Origin: JAPLUA01 sp964625855
GTDB taxonomy: Bacteria > Verrucomicrobiota > Verrucomicrobiia > Limisphaerales > UBA8199
DNA: 64,000 nucleotides
Direction: 5' to 3'
Assembly (NCBI GenBank): GCA_964625855.1
Contig: CAZVFC010000043.1
Location: forward strand, 1 to 64,000
In this document: positions 61,308 through 64,000 of the stretch, piece after piece
Numbering within the stretch: position 1 is the stretch's first letter
How the letters are laid out: every line of letters starts with the position of its first letter
Translations under genes and position numbers: made by a program
The notes under the pieces: generated by a model
The model's database searches: none
Seen by the model: only the letters and a program-made list of their open reading frames with translations
What the model was told of the DNA's origin: nothing

Positions 61308-61856
61308 TTGGCAATACCAGCTCCGCTCGACACAGAACTCGTGGACAACAACGCCGGCTTGCGCGCGCCTGATTGCGCCCCTGGAAAACTGCTTGTGCTC
61401 GGTTTGGGCAACGACCTGCTGACCGACGACGCGATTGGTCTCCATGTGGTGCGCCGGCTCCGGCTTCAGTTCGCCGGACATCCTATGGTGAATGTCCAGG
61501 AGACGACGGAGATGGGATTGGCGTTGCTGGACTTCCTAACCGGGTACCGGGCGGTGCTCATCGTGGATTCGATCCAGACCGGCCAGGCCCCGCCGGGTTT
61601 TGTCCATGAACTGGAGCCGGCCTCATTGAAGGAGTTGACCGGTCGCACCCCGCATTTCCTGGGCGTGGGCGAAACCCTGGCACTGGGACGGCTTTTGGAA
61701 TTACCGATGCCGGCGGAGGTCAGGATTCTTGCCATTGAGGTGGAGGACCCATTCACTCTAAGCACCCAACTGACCCCGGTGCTCGAGACTGCGCTGCCCG
61801 GGATTGCGGAACAAATCGCCGGCGCGGTGGGGGCGATGGCAGAACGCGCGACTTGA
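61308..61856 (+). CDS. Hydrogenase maturation endopeptidase (HyaD/HybD-type)
   Basis: 182 residues from TTG 61308; GTG 61341 is an alternative (171 residues). Motifs: LLVLGLGNDLLTDDAIGLHV (the metal-binding GNxLLxDD), AVLIVDSIQTG and VRILAIEVEDPFTLS TQLTP. This protease clips the C-terminus of the [NiFe] large subunit after nickel insertion. It follows the preceding gene closely and converges on hypE, 68 bp away. Confidence 0.82.
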   Translation: MAIPAPLDTELVDNNAGLRAPDCAPGKLLVLGLGNDLLTDDAIGLHVVRRLRLQFAGHPMVNVQETTEMGLALLDFLTGYRAVLIVDSIQTGQAPPGFVHELEPASLKELTGRTPHFLGVGETLALGRLLELPMPAEVRILAIEVEDPFTLSTQLTPVLETALPGIAEQIAGAVGAMAERAT

Positions 61857-61924
61857 CTCTCGGGGCGGGTGTGAGTATCGGGCGAGACGCACGCTCCCGC
61901 CGGGCATCATGGGACGCCATGCGC

Positions 61925-62980
61925 TCAGCAAATCCGCGGCAGTTGCTCGCCGCTGGACATGTCCAGGATCCGCTGGGCACCGATGGCACTCTTGAGCAAG
62001 ACCTTGGCCGAGCGTTGATCGGAGACGTTGCCGATGCGGCTGGCGCCGCTGCCGTTCGGATGGTCTCGCATGATCGCCAGCGCGCGCTCCGCCTCGTGCT
62101 CGGGCACAAAGGCCGCGAAGCGTCCCTCACAAGCCACCTGGAAGGGGTCTAAACCCAGCACCTCGCACGCGGCGCGGACGTCCTCGCGGACAGGGATGCG
62201 CGTCTCCTCGACCTGCAAGTTGAGGCGGGCAGCCTCGGCAATCTCGTTGAGCACGCTGGTCAGGCCGCCGCGCGTGAGATCGCGCAGGCAGTGGACGCTG
62301 ATGCCGGCGCGCAGCAGTTGCAGGACGAGGCCGGCCAGCGGGGCGGAATCGGTCTCGATGGTGGACTCGAATGCGAGCCCTTCGCGAACGGCCATGATGG
62401 CCATGCCATGGCGCCCCACGTCGCCATTGACAAGGATGGCGTCGCCCGGCTGCACACTCTGGGGCGCGATGCGGAGCGGGTGTTCGAGGACGCCCACCCC
62501 GGCGGTGTTGAGGAACAAGCCGTCGCCCTTGCCTTTGTCAACGACCTTGGTGTCGCCGGTGATAATCTGCACGCCCGCCTTTTCAGCAGCCTGTTGCATC
62601 GAGGCGGCAATCTTCCAAAGCGTCTCCATTGGCAGACCTTCCTCGATGATGAACGCGGAGCTGAGATAGAGCGGGCGGGCCCCCGCCATCGCCAGGTCGT
62701 TCACCGTGCCGTGTACGGCCAGCGAGCCGAGATCGCCGCCGGGGAAGAAGAGGGGCCGCACGACGTAGGAATCCGTGGTGAAGGCCAGCCGTTGGCCGGC
62801 GATCTCGAACACGCTCGCATCATGCTGCGCGTCAAGGAGCGGGTTGCGGAAGGCTGGGACAAAGAGCTTGCCGATGAGCTGATGCATCAGCTTGCCTCCG
62901 CCGCCGTGCGCCATCAGCACTTGGGGGTAATCCTGGATGGGGAATGGGCAGGCAGGGGTGAAGTCGGGAGGGGTCGTCAT
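61925..62980 (-). CDS. hypE: HypE, cyanide-ligand synthesis for [NiFe] hydrogenase
   Basis: 351 residues. N-terminal MAHGGGGKLMHQLIGKLF and ATP/Mg motifs TGDTKVVDKGKGDGLF, then RDLTRGGLTSVLNEIAEAAR; the C-terminus is PRIC, the conserved terminal Cys that is carbamoylated and dehydrated to thiocyanate for transfer to Fe. It pairs with HypF/HypD. Upstream on the minus strand, hypD stops 127 bp before; a heptamer array separates them. Confidence 0.93.
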   Translation of the reverse strand: MTTPPDFTPACPFPIQDYPQVLMAHGGGGKLMHQLIGKLFVPAFRNPLLDAQHDASVFEIAGQRLAFTTDSYVVRPLFFPGGDLGSLAVHGTVNDLAMAGARPLYLSSAFIIEEGLPMETLWKIAASMQQAAEKAGVQIITGDTKVVDKGKGDGLFLNTAGVGVLEHPLRIAPQSVQPGDAILVNGDVGRHGMAIMAVREGLAFESTIETDSAPLAGLVLQLLRAGISVHCLRDLTRGGLTSVLNEIAEAARLNLQVEETRIPVREDVRAACEVLGLDPFQVACEGRFAAFVPEHEAERALAIMRDHPNGSGASRIGNVSDQRSAKVLLKSAIGAQRILDMSSGEQLPRIC

Positions 62981-62991
62981 GGCGCGGTCAG

Positions 62992-63050
62992 CAAATCCGA
63001 AATCCGAGGTCCGAAGTCCGAAGGCAGGCCGAAAACCGAAAGCCGAAGGG
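62992..63050. repeat. TCCGAAG heptamer array between hypD and hypE
   Basis: AAATCCGAAATCCGAGGTCC then GAAGTCCGAAGGC and CCGAAAACCGAAAGCCGAAG: about eight 7-bp units directly upstream of the hypE start. Confidence 0.85.
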
Positions 63051-63107
63051 CGCCAGGCGTCGTTGCCTGGCAGAAGACCGGTGCCTGGAGGTGAGGAACC
63101 ATGCGGG

Positions 63108-64000
63108 TTAAGCGGTTGGCTCGCGGCGGTAGCGGTAGTAGGCGGCGCAGGCGCCCTCCGAGGACACCATTGTCGCGCCCAGCGGATGCTCCGGGGTACA
63201 GCGCGTGCCGAAGGCGGGACACTCGTGCGGCTTGATCTTCCCCTGCAACACGAGGCCGCTGAGGCACTCGGGGGATTCCTCGACCCGCAGGCCGGCCAGG
63301 CCGAACCTCCGCTCGGCGTCGAACGGAGCGTAGGCTTCGCGCAGGCCCAAACCGCTTTGCGGAATCTCGCCGATGCCGCGCCACTTGCGCGGGGTGACCT
63401 GGAACACCTCGCGAATCAGTTGCTGCGCCGGTTCGTTGCCTTCTCGGCGCACCGCGCGGCTGTATTGGTTCTCCACCTCCGCCCGACCCCTCTCCAACTG
63501 CTGAATGCACATTAGCACGCCTTGCAGAATGTCCAGCGGCTCGAACCCAGTCACCACGATTGGCACTTGATACTTCGCGGCGATGGGAACGTATTCCTCC
63601 CAGCCCATCACCGCGCAGACATGACCGGCGGCCAGGAAAGCCTGCACCCGGCGATCGGGCGCGCGCAGAATCGCCTCGATGGCGGGCGGCACCAGCACGT
63701 GCGACACCAGCAGAGAGAAGTTCTTCAGACCCTTCCGGGCGGCTTGATAAACGGCCATCGCGGTCGTCGGCGCGGTGGTTTCAAAGCCAACACCGAAGAA
63801 AACCACCTCCTTGGCCGGGTGCTGCTCGGCCAACTTGACCGCGTCCATTGGGGAATAGATGATGCGCACATCGCCGCCCCCGGCCTTGACCGAAAGCAGG
63901 TCCTTGTCGCTGCCGGGCACGCGCAGCATATCCCCGAAGGAACAGAAGACCACCTCGGGGCGGGAGGCGATCATCAGCGCCTGGTCAATCAGTTCGAGTG
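63108..64000 (-). CDS. hypD: HypD, Fe(CN)2CO assembly scaffold (partial)
   Basis: About 297 residues visible; the N-terminus continues beyond the window (full length about 365-370). Motifs: VVFCSFGDMLRVPGS, VVFFGVGFETTAPTTAM, LLVSHVLVPPA, GHVCAVMGWEEYVPIA, VVTGFEPLDILQG, and near the end KPHECPAFGTRCTPEHPLGA then VSSEGACAAYYRY, with the Cys residues of the [4Fe-4S] cluster. HypD carries the iron that receives CO and CN ligands with HypC. The stop is at 63108-63110. Confidence 0.92.
   Translation of the reverse strand, partial: LELIDQALMIASRPEVVFCSFGDMLRVPGSDKDLLSVKAGGGDVRIIYSPMDAVKLAEQHPAKEVVFFGVGFETTAPTTAMAVYQAARKGLKNFSLLVSHVLVPPAIEAILRAPDRRVQAFLAAGHVCAVMGWEEYVPIAAKYQVPIVVTGFEPLDILQGVLMCIQQLERGRAEVENQYSRAVRREGNEPAQQLIREVFQVTPRKWRGIGEIPQSGLGLREAYAPFDAERRFGLAGLRVEESPECLSGLVLQGKIKPHECPAFGTRCTPEHPLGATMVSSEGACAAYYRYRREPTA

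Overview
The window is a GC-rich bacterial chromosome segment. The gene set and intergenic repeats suggest a Verrucomicrobiota genome, Limisphaerales/Pedosphaera-like. The pointers are an exosortase inside an exopolysaccharide locus, LamG and FG-GAP secreted proteins, a LamB-type porin, many small toxin-antitoxin (TA) modules, and dispersed palindromes that read through genes as 'RTGVPPV'-type peptides. This assignment is inference; no rRNA or tRNA gene is visible.

Layout. 0-3 kb: a beta-helix protein, then a decayed defence-like remnant (the N-terminus of a PLD-type helicase next to a DUF3800 gene). 3-17.6 kb: housekeeping and envelope genes: M48 lipoprotein peptidase, LamB porin, esterase, small lipoprotein, YebC, DNA polymerase III alpha (dnaE), a proline-rich orphan, leuA behind a complete leucine attenuator, and a GbsR/MarR regulator. 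18-24.6 kb: an accessory block of small TA cassettes (RHH/PIN, HicBA, a DUF6932-like pair, RelB-like, PemK-like) and two copies of one broken nucleotidyltransferase module. Long degenerate 7-bp repeat arrays separate the cassettes. Several toxins carry internal deletions while the neighbouring antitoxin stays open. 24.7-50.4 kb: a surface/exopolysaccharide locus with Wzx flippase, pyruvyltransferase, asparagine-synthase homologue, methyltransferase, several GT2/GT4 glycosyltransferases, two Wzy/WaaL-type ligases, WecG-type and WecA-type enzymes, VanZ protein and exosortase-EpsI. It is interrupted at 39.8-42.7 kb by a second TA block (MNT-HepT between two identical 443-bp direct repeats, then DUF433-DUF5615). 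50.7-54.6 kb: leuB and a large FG-GAP secreted protein. 55-61.3 kb: a probable operon of secreted proteins with two related Asp-rich Ca-binding-like proteins, a membrane protein, a LamG protein and a carboxypeptidase-regulatory/thioredoxin-fold protein. 61.3-64 kb: [NiFe]-hydrogenase maturation genes (endopeptidase on +, hypE and partial hypD on -).

How it fits together. WecA would load the first sugar on undecaprenyl phosphate; WecG and the GT2/GT4 enzymes extend it; Wzx flips it; Wzy/WaaL-type proteins polymerise or ligate it; the exosortase could couple export to anchoring of sorted proteins. The most distinctive features are (1) a leucine-rich leader peptide, strong promoter, antiterminator and terminator in front of leuA, (2) pervasive degenerate heptamer arrays lying both between genes and in frame inside dnaE, a glycosyltransferase, the ligase and the exosortase, and (3) TA modules whose toxins are selectively gutted.
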